Part shown: piece after piece, positions 26,670 through 32,825 of the stretch
Layout of the letters: every line of letters begins with the position of its first letter
Position numbering within the stretch: position 1 is the first letter of the stretch
Virus record (IMG/VR): IMGVR_UViG_3300050343_000280
Coordinates: 1 to 61,315 of that record
Direction: 5' to 3' (one strand)
DNA: 61,315 nt
Source: a virus
Notes under the pieces: model-generated
What the model was told of the DNA's origin: nothing
What the model saw: the letters and a program-made list of their open reading frames with translations, nothing else
Database searches by the model: none
Translations under genes and position numbers: made by a program

Positions 26670-27008
26670 ATGATGAATGATGTGAAACTTGCAACAATTG
26701 TATTTGCCTTTCTGGATGAATTCTTTTTACAGGAATCAGATGGAAAGGTATGGGAATCATCAAAGAACTGTCAAAAGGAAAGGTGGTCAATTTGTGATGG
26801 ATGTGAACACTTTGATGAACCCGAAGAAGGATGTAAGTATTGTGGATGTTATCTACCACATAAGATAAAGGATCCATTTGGTGATTGTCCATTAGATAAG
26901 TGGATATCAAATAGCGAACAATGGTATGATGAGCACTATGATTATCTCAAACAATCAATTATTGAAAAGAACTCAGAACTGAAGGAGTATTTGAATGGAA
27001 ACAATTGA
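26670..27008 (+). CDS. Zinc-ribbon protein
   Basis: 112 aa. ICDGCEHFDEPEEGCKYCGC followed by a further Cys in FGDCPLDKW forms a CxxC...CxxCxC zinc site. N-terminal helix FAFLDEFFLQES and a charged C-terminal helix surround it. Related Zn-ribbon proteins recur in cyanophages next to 2OG oxygenases. It overlaps the next oxygenase by 14 nt, so the two are probably made together. Confidence 0.65.
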   Translation: MMNDVKLATIVFAFLDEFFLQESDGKVWESSKNCQKERWSICDGCEHFDEPEEGCKYCGCYLPHKIKDPFGDCPLDKWISNSEQWYDEHYDYLKQSIIEKNSELKEYLNGNN

Positions 27009-27597
27009 ACTCAAAGGTGAATACAATGATTTTATAGGAACATATTCTAATGTATATGATTCCAAGTTTTGTGATGGTGTTATTAAGTCTTTTGATTATT
27101 ATCAGGATATTGATGCAGTCTTCTGTGAAGATGATCAATTTGAGAACAGTAATGCCGGACGATTTGATTGGGCATTAGATTTGGCAGAAATGAATCCTGC
27201 AATGAAAGATAATCATTCACAATTACTGAATGAAACATTACAATTATGTTTTGATGAATATGTAAATGTATTTGGTCATCTAAAGACTGTACCAATGTAT
27301 TCACTTTCACAGAAGATACAGAAGACTCCTGCCGGTGGTGGTTATCATGTCTGGCACGATGAGAACTCAGGATTAGAACATGCCAATCGATGCCTTGTAT
27401 GGATGATCTATTTGAATGATGATTATCAGGGCGGAGAAACAGAGTTCCTATATTATAAGAAAAGGATACAACCTGAGAAGGGAAAGTTACTAATATGGCC
27501 AGCAGGTATGACACATTGCCATAGAGGAGGGTTAGTATTAGAAGGAACAAAGTATATTGCAACAGGTTGGTTTCATCTGGCAAATTACAATGGATGA
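26995..27597 (+). CDS. 2OG-Fe(II) oxygenase
   Basis: 200 aa. HxD iron motif in GYHVWHDENSG (about residue 121), GGETEFLYY, distal His in WPAGMTHCHRGG and a basic residue for 2OG in GTKYIATGWF. This is a canonical prolyl-hydroxylase-like layout. It is the third such enzyme within 3.3 kb and sits between two Cys-cluster proteins. Confidence 0.8.
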   Translation: METIELKGEYNDFIGTYSNVYDSKFCDGVIKSFDYYQDIDAVFCEDDQFENSNAGRFDWALDLAEMNPAMKDNHSQLLNETLQLCFDEYVNVFGHLKTVPMYSLSQKIQKTPAGGGYHVWHDENSGLEHANRCLVWMIYLNDDYQGGETEFLYYKKRIQPEKGKLLIWPAGMTHCHRGGLVLEGTKYIATGWFHLANYNG

Positions 27598-27835
27598 TAA
27601 TAAGGACGCACAGAGTGCTCATCCCCAGGGGGAAGAGTTTCCTACAATTAAGGAACAAGGAAAGAGTCTGGCAAAGTTTACATTTGAAGTGGTAAAGGAT
27701 AGTGTATTCAATCTATCACCAGGAGAAGTATTCGCAAGTGATGAATTAAAAAAAGAACGATTGGATATATGTAAGACGTGTGAGTATTATAGTATGAGAC
27801 ATAATAGATGTAATACATTAAAAAATAGGTTTTAA
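27590..27835 (+). CDS. Truncated zinc-ribbon protein
   Basis: 81 aa from ATG 27590, overlapping the oxygenase stop. The N-terminal part resembles small Zn-ribbon phage proteins. The ribbon starts (LDICKTCEYYSMRHNRC) but the frame stops after CNTLKNRF, so the second Cys pair seen in the relative at 26670 is missing. A deletion or frameshift near 27820 is likely. Confidence 0.5.
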   Translation: MDDNKDAQSAHPQGEEFPTIKEQGKSLAKFTFEVVKDSVFNLSPGEVFASDELKKERLDICKTCEYYSMRHNRCNTLKNRF

Positions 27836-27842
27836 ATATGAT

Positions 27843-27850
27843 TATAAATA
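27843..27850 (+). promoter_or_regulatory. Late promoter TATAAATA
   Basis: Exact T4-type late consensus. It lies just after the truncated zinc-ribbon gene and opens a 320-nt stretch without genes. No ORF follows closely, so the target is unclear. Confidence 0.5.
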
Positions 27851-28029
27851 TAAAACTCTTTTTTAACAAGGTTGTGGAAAAGTGTATTATTTGTGTGGAT
27901 AAACCCTGATATTAGTTGTTTATCTGTGGAAAACTATGAGTATAATATCTTCTAAACATCAGATCTTATGCAAGTTTAGCGAGCGTATCATGGAGAGCGC
28001 GGTTTGTCAACCCACGGGACGCGAATTTT

Positions 28030-28040
28030 TCTCGACGAGA
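28030..28040. promoter_or_regulatory. Palindrome TCTCGACGAGA (operator candidate)
   Basis: 5-bp half-sites TCTCG/CGAGA around one base. Related sites stand at 28091-28103 (ATCTCGTCGAGAT) and 28154-28164 (exact copy), flanking the promoter at 28111-28140. Confidence 0.5.
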
Positions 28041-28070
28041 CATAAAATGTAACATAAAGACATCTTATAG

Positions 28071-28078
28071 TATAAATA
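28071..28078 (+). promoter_or_regulatory. Late promoter TATAAATA
   Basis: Exact T4-type late consensus, 97 nt upstream of ATG 28168 and between two palindromes. Confidence 0.5.
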
Positions 28079-28090
28079 TATTGATTATAA

Positions 28091-28103
28091 ATCTCGTCGA
28101 GAT
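28091..28103. promoter_or_regulatory. Palindrome ATCTCGTCGAGAT (operator candidate)
   Basis: 6-bp half-sites, 8 nt upstream of the -35 of the strong promoter at 28111. Second of the TCTCGnCGAGA family. Confidence 0.55.
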
Positions 28104-28110
28104 CTTACAC

Positions 28111-28140
28111 TTGACATAGAACGAGATTGCATGATATAAT
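28111..28140 (+). promoter_or_regulatory. Consensus sigma70-type promoter (TTGACA-N18-TATAAT)
   Basis: Perfect -35 TTGACA (28111-28116) and perfect -10 TATAAT (28135-28140), spacing 18. It should drive the 61-aa gene at 28168. Palindromes stand on both sides, which suggests regulation. Confidence 0.8.
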
Positions 28141-28153
28141 CATACACTAGATA

Positions 28154-28164
28154 TCTCGACGAGA
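28154..28164. promoter_or_regulatory. Palindrome TCTCGACGAGA in the leader (operator candidate)
   Basis: Exact copy of the palindrome at 28030, placed between the -10 box and ATG 28168, where a bound protein would block transcription. The bases GACGAGA also cover the ribosome-site position. Confidence 0.55.
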
Positions 28165-28167
28165 ACC

Positions 28168-28353
28168 ATGAACGACTACGAGACATTCTACATATGGGGC
28201 TACGAGACATCATGTCATGATACTCGCGACGAGATGTATATGCTCGACGAGATGCATATACATCATGATACACAATACACATATGATCTAGATGATGAGT
28301 ATGCACGAGATAGCACGGACTATCAAGAACTTGCATACAAACATTACGCATGA
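28168..28353 (+). CDS. Acidic Tyr/His/Asp-rich mini-protein
   Basis: 61 aa: MNDYETFYIWGYETSCHDTR, then RDEMYMLDEMHIHHD and DLDDEYARDSTDYQELAYKH. Very rich in Asp, Glu, Tyr and His, with few hydrophobic residues; not recognised. The gene has a strong promoter of its own. Two more CTCG/CGACGAG words (28223-28234, 28243-28251) lie within it and code the twin DEM motifs. An acidic DNA-mimic or metal-binding role is possible but unproven. Confidence 0.5.
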   Translation: MNDYETFYIWGYETSCHDTRDEMYMLDEMHIHHDTQYTYDLDDEYARDSTDYQELAYKHYA

Positions 28354-28383
28354 TATAATACGTAAACATCACACGAGATACAC

Positions 28384-28536
28384 ATGTACGCACATAAACG
28401 CATTGTGAGTGTTACACTAGAAATTGAGTGTTATGAAGATCTAGACCTAAAATCCTATGACTGGAATGAAGTTCTAGGTCTAGAAGGTGATGAGAATGTT
28501 CAAGTTAGCATGGAAGAACTTGTAAGCAACTACTAG
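28384..28536 (+). CDS. Small conserved phage protein
   Basis: 50 aa: MYAHKRIVSVTLEIECYEDL then DWNEVLGLEGDENVQVSMEE. A beta-start, acidic mini-protein of a type common in cyanophages; role unknown. It ends at TAG inside the palindrome AGTGTGACACT. Confidence 0.55.
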   Translation: MYAHKRIVSVTLEIECYEDLDLKSYDWNEVLGLEGDENVQVSMEELVSNY

Positions 28537-28601
28537 TGTGACACTAATTCGATTGGCACAAGACACTAGTTTAAAGTGTGCCAATCAACAAACTGTCACA
28601 C
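28535..28601. promoter_or_regulatory. Regulatory cluster: palindrome, 10-bp inverted repeat and AAACTGTCACAC
   Basis: AGTGTGACACT (28535-28545) is followed by GATTGGCACA (28551-28560) and its perfect inverse TGTGCCAATC (28577-28586), then AAACTGTCACAC (28590-28601). The inverted repeat could act as an operator or an RNA hairpin and has no T tract. The promoter box at 28620 follows directly. Confidence 0.6.
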
Positions 28602-28619
28602 AAGACGCGCACAGACCTG

Positions 28620-28635
28620 AAAATCGTGTATTGTA
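28620..28635 (+). promoter_or_regulatory. Promoter repeat AAAATCGTGTATTGTA, copy 1
   Basis: First of three exact 16-bp copies, each 25-70 nt before a start codon. TATTGT is the probable -10. Target: the small gene at 28663. Confidence 0.6.
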
Positions 28636-28662
28636 GTTTCAAGTCAAACAATTTTCATCAAA

Positions 28663-28812
28663 ATGGATTACGACACTTTCGACACTGACATTTTCTCTGA
28701 GATTAATGACATGCCAGGTGAGATTTATGATGTGATTGAATACAAAGAAGAGGGAGAAGATAATAAGAAGTTCAACGTAGAAGAATATATTGAAGGAAAT
28801 ACAGACTACTAA
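28663..28812 (+). CDS. Small acidic phage protein
   Basis: 49 aa: MDYDTFDTDIFSEINDMPGE then KEEGEDNKKFNVEEYIEGNT. Highly acidic, no motif. First gene behind promoter copy 1. Its stop lies in the repeated element CTAAGTAACACTCAC. Confidence 0.55.
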   Translation: MDYDTFDTDIFSEINDMPGEIYDVIEYKEEGEDNKKFNVEEYIEGNTDY

Positions 28813-28847
28813 GTAACACTCACTCATTCACCCTATCTAACACTACC

Positions 28848-29003
28848 ATGACCGAACTTGAAATGCAAGCAATTGAAGTCCTTGAAATCGTTGAGGATTC
28901 AGTAGAATATATTTGTGCCGAAAATGTTATTAGTGGAGAAAAGGTCTGGACTATGGTAGCAGCACTTGCCGATGCCAAACTTGCACAATTCCCTGATAAT
29001 TGA
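28848..29003 (+). CDS. Small conserved phage protein
   Basis: 51 aa: MTELEMQAIEVLEIVEDSVE then ISGEKVWTMVAALADAKLAQ, two helices. The SGEKVW...AKLAQFP part resembles a family frequent in cyanophages; role unknown. The CTAAGTAACACTCAC element lies both before and after it. Confidence 0.6.
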   Translation: MTELEMQAIEVLEIVEDSVEYICAENVISGEKVWTMVAALADAKLAQFPDN

Positions 29004-29039
29004 GAGACTAAGTAACACTCACCTCACTTCATTCAAATC

Positions 29040-29330
29040 ATGAACTACACTCTCAAGCAACTTCAAGACCGAGTATCAAGTATGATCAAAGAACAGGGAG
29101 AAGATGCAGAATGTGCCGCATGGATTTATACCAAGGAAGATATTCATATGAAGGATGAAAATGGTGAGGTTGATTATGATATTGAGGTAAATGATCCTAC
29201 ACTTGTTGCACGTATCTTTGATGATGTTGGGCAGATAGATTACATCTACACCATGATTCAAGACTGTGTGGATGAGGTTACAGAGGAGCAACTAATGTTA
29301 CAACAGCAGGAATTAGTGGAGACTAAGTAA
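29040..29330 (+). CDS. Conserved phage hypothetical protein
   Basis: 96 aa: MNYTLKQLQDRVSSMIKEQG, then EDAECAAWIYTKEDI and VARIFDDVGQIDYIYTMIQD. Mixed alpha/beta and acidic; resembles a cyanophage family with no known role. It closes the group read from promoter copy 1. Confidence 0.6.
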   Translation: MNYTLKQLQDRVSSMIKEQGEDAECAAWIYTKEDIHMKDENGEVDYDIEVNDPTLVARIFDDVGQIDYIYTMIQDCVDEVTEEQLMLQQQELVETK

Positions 29331-29391
29331 TACTCAGGTCAGCTGCCCGTGGACGATCGGAGAGGTGGCACAAGGTTTCGGCACAGGGTCC

Positions 29392-29407
29392 AAAATCGTG
29401 TATTGTA
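29392..29407 (+). promoter_or_regulatory. Promoter repeat AAAATCGTGTATTGTA, copy 2
   Basis: Exact copy, 24 nt before ATG 29431. Preceded by GGCACAGGGTCC, which corresponds to GGCACGACCCTC before copy 3. Confidence 0.65.
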
Positions 29408-29430
29408 GAAGGGTGAAAGAAATCAACCAA

Positions 29431-29649
29431 ATGCAGACCTACACCGACCCTTGTACCTATGCCATGCAGAGCGACATGCGCCAACTCAAAGAGATGATCG
29501 CATCAGACCTCTCTCAGTACATGCTGGAAATGATGCCTGATCTGGAAGGGGCAATCGATTGGGTATGCGATCGTTTCGGTCTTGATTGTACCGAAGAACT
29601 TGTAGATTTCGTTGCTGATTGTCACAATGAGTTCAATTCAAACCTATGA
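29431..29649 (+). CDS. Small hypothetical protein
   Basis: 72 aa from ATG 29431. An upstream start at 29365 would lie across the promoter and is rejected. MQTYTDPCTYAMQSDMRQLK, then LEMMPDLEGAIDWVCDRFGL and an acidic helical end. Overlaps the next ATG by 4 nt. Composition is more GC-rich than the late genes. Confidence 0.55.
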   Translation: MQTYTDPCTYAMQSDMRQLKEMIASDLSQYMLEMMPDLEGAIDWVCDRFGLDCTEELVDFVADCHNEFNSNL

Positions 29650-29753
29650 AATTCACCATCGTTAAGTTCAAAGGTCGTTGGGTAAAGGTATCCAACAAAC
29701 TATCACCCCCGACTGAATGGGTTACAGTCATCAACAAAGCAAACCTTAAGTAA
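29646..29753 (+). CDS. Basic mini-protein
   Basis: 35 aa: MKFTIVKFKGRWVKVSNKLS then PTEWVTVINKANLK. Basic, beta-type. Starts in an ATGA overlap with the preceding gene. Short; support is the coupling and tight packing. Confidence 0.4.
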   Translation: MKFTIVKFKGRWVKVSNKLSPPTEWVTVINKANLK

Positions 29754-29762
29754 CACAAACTC

Positions 29763-29894
29763 ATGCGTATCTGTCTTTCTGCCATTGTTATTTTGTTGGG
29801 TGCCAACCTCCTCATCGATCTGTTGGATTCTGATATGGTGCAGATCATGCAAGAGCGTAACGACCAAATCCAGCGCAGCATAGACCGCATGTGA
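29763..29894 (+). CDS. Single-span membrane mini-protein
   Basis: 43 aa: hydrophobic helix CLSAIVILLGANLLIDLL (residues 4-21), then a charged helical tail (MQEERND-like, QIQRSIDRM). Small membrane proteins of this layout are frequent in cyanophages. Role unknown. Confidence 0.5.
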   Translation: MRICLSAIVILLGANLLIDLLDSDMVQIMQERNDQIQRSIDRM

Positions 29895-29906
29895 CAGTCG
29901 GACTAG

Positions 29907-29924
29907 TGCCACACGATTTTGGCA
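29907..29924. promoter_or_regulatory. Inverted repeat GTGCC...GGCAC before promoter copy 3
   Basis: GTGCC and GGCAC flank a 10-nt spacer just upstream of the promoter at 29933. The same half-site words occur in the inverted repeat at 28551-28586. Confidence 0.45.
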
Positions 29925-29932
29925 CGACCCTC

Positions 29933-29948
29933 AAAATCGTGTATTGTA
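29933..29948 (+). promoter_or_regulatory. Promoter repeat AAAATCGTGTATTGTA, copy 3
   Basis: Exact copy, 53 nt before ATG 30001. Preceded by GGCACGACCCTC. Confidence 0.65.
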
Positions 29949-30000
29949 TAGAAGTGGAGGGGACAACGCCCGCCACACGCTCTAAACCTTCTCTCTTCTC

Positions 30001-30342
30001 ATGCGTAAGATCGAAACCCAGATGAACGCCGCCATCCAGGCGAACCAAGACTGGAAGTCAGGCAACACTCAGGTGATCACCATTGAGGGTGTGAGTTTCG
30101 TCTATCTCCACGGCAATCAGATTGCAACAATCGATGACGACTCCATGACCATCTTTGACGGCGGTTGGCAGTCCAATACCACCAAGAGCAGACTCAACGC
30201 CCTGTGCTCTGAATTCTGCATCACTGGCGAGGGAGTATTCCAGAAGGATTTTGTTTGGTACGTCCGCAAATTTGTAGGGCAGGCAGGTCAGAGCAAGGTC
30301 TACAACGCTGATGAGTTCGTCAATGGATACGTGTTCGCATGA
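30001..30342 (+). CDS. Conserved phage hypothetical protein
   Basis: 113 aa: MRKIETQMNAAIQANQDWKS, then GVSFVYLHGNQIATIDDDSM and GGWQSNTTKSRLNALCSEF. This is a recognisable family that recurs in cyanophages (QDWKSGNTQV and WQSNTTKSRLNA are its clear parts); its role is unknown. Its base composition is GC-rich and host-like. First gene after promoter copy 3. Confidence 0.65.
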   Translation: MRKIETQMNAAIQANQDWKSGNTQVITIEGVSFVYLHGNQIATIDDDSMTIFDGGWQSNTTKSRLNALCSEFCITGEGVFQKDFVWYVRKFVGQAGQSKVYNADEFVNGYVFA

Positions 30343-30416
30343 TCAAAACTAAGCAGGAGTGGGCACGCTGCTATGCCCGCTTTTATTCAATCGTTCTCAT
30401 CCTGATTCTTCTCTGA
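30339..30416 (+). CDS. Membrane mini-protein
   Basis: 25 aa starting in an ATGA overlap: MIKTKQEWARCYARFYSIVL then ILILL. Basic head and hydrophobic tail. Weakly supported by coupling alone. Confidence 0.3.
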   Translation: MIKTKQEWARCYARFYSIVLILILL

Positions 30417-30418
30417 TC

Positions 30419-30595
30419 ATGTTCCGCATTGCTACCTCCCTTTCAACCCGTCGCACCCTGTGGGTTTCCAGCGACGGTGCGGCACTCCCTGCGTATATCC
30501 ATGCCGGGGCGCTCTCTTCTTACAAGGGTCATGTAGAATCAAAGAATCGCTACTATTGCAACCCTGAGGCAGCAAATATTTCATTCCCTATCTAA
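30419..30595 (+). CDS. Small hypothetical protein
   Basis: 58 aa from ATG 30419: MFRIATSLSTRRTLWVSSDG then AYIHAGALSSYKGHVESKNR. No known motif. Follows the preceding mini-gene by two bases. Confidence 0.45.
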   Translation: MFRIATSLSTRRTLWVSSDGAALPAYIHAGALSSYKGHVESKNRYYCNPEAANISFPI

Positions 30596-30636
30596 CCCAA
30601 ATCTCCCTCTAATCCTTCAAAATCCTAATTCACAAC

Positions 30637-31548
30637 ATGACAAAAAACCTCCACATCGAACATCCCGAAGATACAATCCTCACTGGGGATACTTCGTTTT
30701 TAGTATCTCTCAAAATGAAGGGTGACTTATCAGTGAAAATTGATGGTGCTCCGGCAATCGTTTGGGGGACTAATCCTGCATCGGGTAAGTTCTTTGTGGG
30801 GACCAAATCCGTATTCAACAAAGTAAAGATCAAAATCAACGAATCGCATCAGGACATCGATGCAAACCACACGGGACAGGTTGCAACAATTCTGCATAAG
30901 TGCTTCGACTATCTACCACGGGTTGGAGGTATTATTCAGGGGGACTTCATCGGATTCGGTGGTGCTGATGAATACACACCGAACACAATCACCTATAAGT
31001 TCGATGACATCGTAGAAGAGGAAATCATCGTTGCGCCGCATACGCTCTACACGGCAGAATCCGATCTACGTGATGCCGTGGCAGAACCGCTAAGGTTTAT
31101 GATCACCGATACAGTCTATTGTAAGTTCGTATTCCCTAAGGCATATATCTGGAGCGGTCAGTATGATGACGGATTGGATCAGTTTGAGATGCCTCCCGTC
31201 ATAGACTTGATTCGTCAGGTGTATGATAAGACCGCGTTCGTAAGTGATAGAGACGCGGCACAGATTAAGCAAAATGTGAATAAGTCAATTCGTGAGGGTT
31301 ATCCTATGACCGGTGAGGACTTCATGGGCAATGAGTCACTCATGCACCTCTACGGGTTGATGATAGTTTTGAAAGAAGAGTTGATGAATCAGTGCCGAAA
31401 TGTAGGTCCTGAGGCATACATCGGTTATGACAGAATCGATGGTGAGGGTTATGTCTACTCCACTGAGTTGGGTACATATAAATTGGTTAATCGTCAGCAG
31501 TTTTCTGTTGCTAACTTCAACAACACTAAGTTCACAACAGTCGCATAA
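30637..31548 (+). CDS. KxDG nucleotidyltransferase-like protein (DUF6267-type, tentative)
   Basis: 303 aa. SVKIDGAPAIVWGTNP near residue 35 is a KxDG motif I, where the Lys of ATP-dependent DNA/RNA ligases and capping enzymes takes the nucleotide. GKFFVGTKSVFNK follows as in the ligase sheet, and GIIQGDFIGFG (about residue 100) sits where motif III would be. Motifs IV and V are not clear. The C-terminal third is helical. T4-like phages have a family of this kind without assigned role. It might be an RNA ligase relative or an inactive homologue. A terminator follows. Confidence 0.55.
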   Translation: MTKNLHIEHPEDTILTGDTSFLVSLKMKGDLSVKIDGAPAIVWGTNPASGKFFVGTKSVFNKVKIKINESHQDIDANHTGQVATILHKCFDYLPRVGGIIQGDFIGFGGADEYTPNTITYKFDDIVEEEIIVAPHTLYTAESDLRDAVAEPLRFMITDTVYCKFVFPKAYIWSGQYDDGLDQFEMPPVIDLIRQVYDKTAFVSDRDAAQIKQNVNKSIREGYPMTGEDFMGNESLMHLYGLMIVLKEELMNQCRNVGPEAYIGYDRIDGEGYVYSTELGTYKLVNRQQFSVANFNNTKFTTVA

Positions 31549-31570
31549 TCAGTCGTTCGTGAATACAGCA

Positions 31571-31592
31571 GTCCCCCCGTTAAAGGGGGGGC
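31571..31592 (+). terminator. Hairpin terminator
   Basis: CCCCCC / GGGGGG stem around GTTAAA, 22 nt after the stop of the KxDG gene. The T tract after it is short and interrupted (CGTTTATAAAAA), so termination may be partial. Confidence 0.65.
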
Positions 31593-31606
31593 GTTTATAA
31601 AAACCC

Positions 31607-31684
31607 ATGACTCCCCTAACCTACAAAGGTTTCCAAGAGGGCGATAAAATTCCAAGGCACATAAAATTTTTTTTCGCTATATAA
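31607..31684 (+). CDS. Possible mini-gene or remnant
   Basis: 25 codons: MTPLTYKGFQEGDKIPRHIK then FFFAI and stop at an A/T-rich run (eight T at 31668-31675). It may be the start of a longer gene cut by an indel. Weak. Confidence 0.2.
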   Translation: MTPLTYKGFQEGDKIPRHIKFFFAI

Positions 31685-31707
31685 AATCAAGTGTAAGGTT
31701 CGTGTAT

Positions 31708-31884
31708 ATGCAAAAAAATTCCGAGAAAATTTTTAGTGAAGTAGAGGTCGATCCTGTGACTGGGGATTATTATGTAACGGTGCCCGAAGTAATTTTGAAT
31801 GAAATGCAATGGTATGAGGGCACTACTTTAAGGTGGTTAGTGGATGGAAATGAGATTGTTTTAGCAGAAGAGAAGAGTCCTTGA
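31708..31884 (+). CDS. AbrB/SpoVT-like DNA-binding protein (tentative)
   Basis: 58 aa from ATG 31708 (GTG 31702 would add two residues). VDPVTGDYYVTVPEVILNEM, then WYEGTTLRWLVDGNEIVL, is the swapped-hairpin AbrB layout: beta strand, P-x-x-(I/V)-(L/M) helix, W-x-x-G, beta strand. Such proteins bind DNA as dimers and act as regulators or antitoxins. No toxin gene is next to it, so regulator is more likely. Confidence 0.6.
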   Translation: MQKNSEKIFSEVEVDPVTGDYYVTVPEVILNEMQWYEGTTLRWLVDGNEIVLAEEKSP

Positions 31885-31909
31885 CAATCGCTATATAATG
31901 TTGTATGAT
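31881..31909 (+). promoter_or_regulatory. Sigma70-type promoter (TTGACA-N17-TATGAT)
   Basis: Perfect -35 overlapping the end of the AbrB-like gene and a TATGAT -10 at 17-nt spacing, 22 nt before ATG 31932. A second TATAAT (31893-31898) lies between, but too close to the -35. Confidence 0.65.
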
Positions 31910-31931
31910 TCGAAAGTAAATTGTTATTCTT

Positions 31932-32683
31932 ATGGCAAAAGGATTCACGGTAAAGGCAAAAACGCCGGTCAAAAAAACAGCAGAGTGGGATTACGATAAA
32001 GCAAAGGAAATGGTAAGAGGAAAGGCAATTGTCTTTTGTCTTCCTGGGAGAGGATGTTCTTATGCGTATCTAAAGAATTTTGTACAACTTTGTTTTGACT
32101 TAGTACAATCAGGAGCAAGCATCCAGATTTCGCAAGACTACTCGTCCATGGTCAACTTTGCAAGATGCAAGTGTCTTGGAGCAAATGTATTGCGTGGTCC
32201 GGATCAATTGCCATGGGACGGAAAATTAAATTATGATTATCAGTTATGGATTGATAGTGATATTATTTTCAACACTGAGAAGTTTTGGCAATTGGTTCTA
32301 ATGGATCAAGACATTGCATGGATGGTATGCCACAGAAGATGGTAGAACGACCTCAGTGGCACATTGGATGGAAGAGGATGATTTCCGTAACAATGGTGGA
32401 GTGATGAATCATGAAACGGTTGAGAGTATTTCAAAGCGCAGATCTCCATTCACTGTAGATTATGCAGGATTTGGATGGTTACTGATCAAGCACGGAGTCT
32501 TTGAGAATAATGAGATGAAGTATCCATGGTTTGCACCAAAGATGCAAGTCTTTGAGAGTGGCGAAGTACAGGATATGTGTGGAGAGGATGTCTCATTCTG
32601 TCTTGATGCAAAGGAGGCAGGATTTCGAGATTTGGTGTGATCCTCGTGTTCGCGTTGGACACGAAAAGATGCGAGTAATCTAA
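31932..32683 (+). pseudogene. Glycosyltransferase-like protein with two frameshifts
   Basis: The first frame (31932-32345) has a GT-A type core: KAIVFCLPGRGCSYAYLKNF, ISQDYSSMVNFARCKCLGAN and the metal-binding DxD in LWIDSDIIF. It then breaks near 32325. The next frame reads GWYATEDGRTTSVAHWMEED and GEDVSFCLDAKEAG, and a second break near 32625 restores EIWCDPRVRVGHEKMRVI with TAA at 32681-32683. Reassembled, the protein is about 250 aa and looks like a cyanophage glycosyltransferase that could modify virion proteins or host surface. The breaks may be sequence errors. Confidence 0.65.
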
Positions 32684-32684
32684 G

Positions 32685-32825
32685 ATGGCACGTCAGGAAT
32701 TTCATAGAATTCTTGTAGATGATAAAATTCTTTATGATCGATTAGATACTACAGAATTTTTTGATAAAATAGAAGACCTGTCCATAGAATTTTATGAGAC
32801 AGGTCAACCAAGATGCCTTGTTTGA
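32685..32825 (+). CDS. Small hypothetical protein
   Basis: 46 aa: MARQEFHRILVDDKILYDRL then EFFDKIEDLSIEFYETGQPR. Begins one base after the glycosyltransferase stop and overlaps the next gene by 13 nt. Role unknown. Confidence 0.5.
   Translation: MARQEFHRILVDDKILYDRLDTTEFFDKIEDLSIEFYETGQPRCLV

Larger units (their letters stand above)
27851..28167. other. Intergenic control region with palindromes
   Basis: Gene-free stretch of about 320 nt. It contains GTTGTGGAAAAGTG and TCTGTGGAAAAC (similar 8-mers TGTGGAAA), a GC-richer patch around 27990-28030, palindromes at 28030-28040 and 28091-28103, a late promoter at 28071 and a strong promoter at 28111-28140. No coding capacity is seen. Confidence 0.55.

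Noticed and set aside
28030-28251. CRISPR-like array from CTCGACGAG repeats
   Set aside because: Repeats are short palindromes with irregular spacing and partly code a protein; no spacers of constant length.
29365-29430. Upstream start for the 72-aa gene
   Set aside because: It would place the exact promoter repeat at 29392 inside the gene; ATG 29431 fits better.
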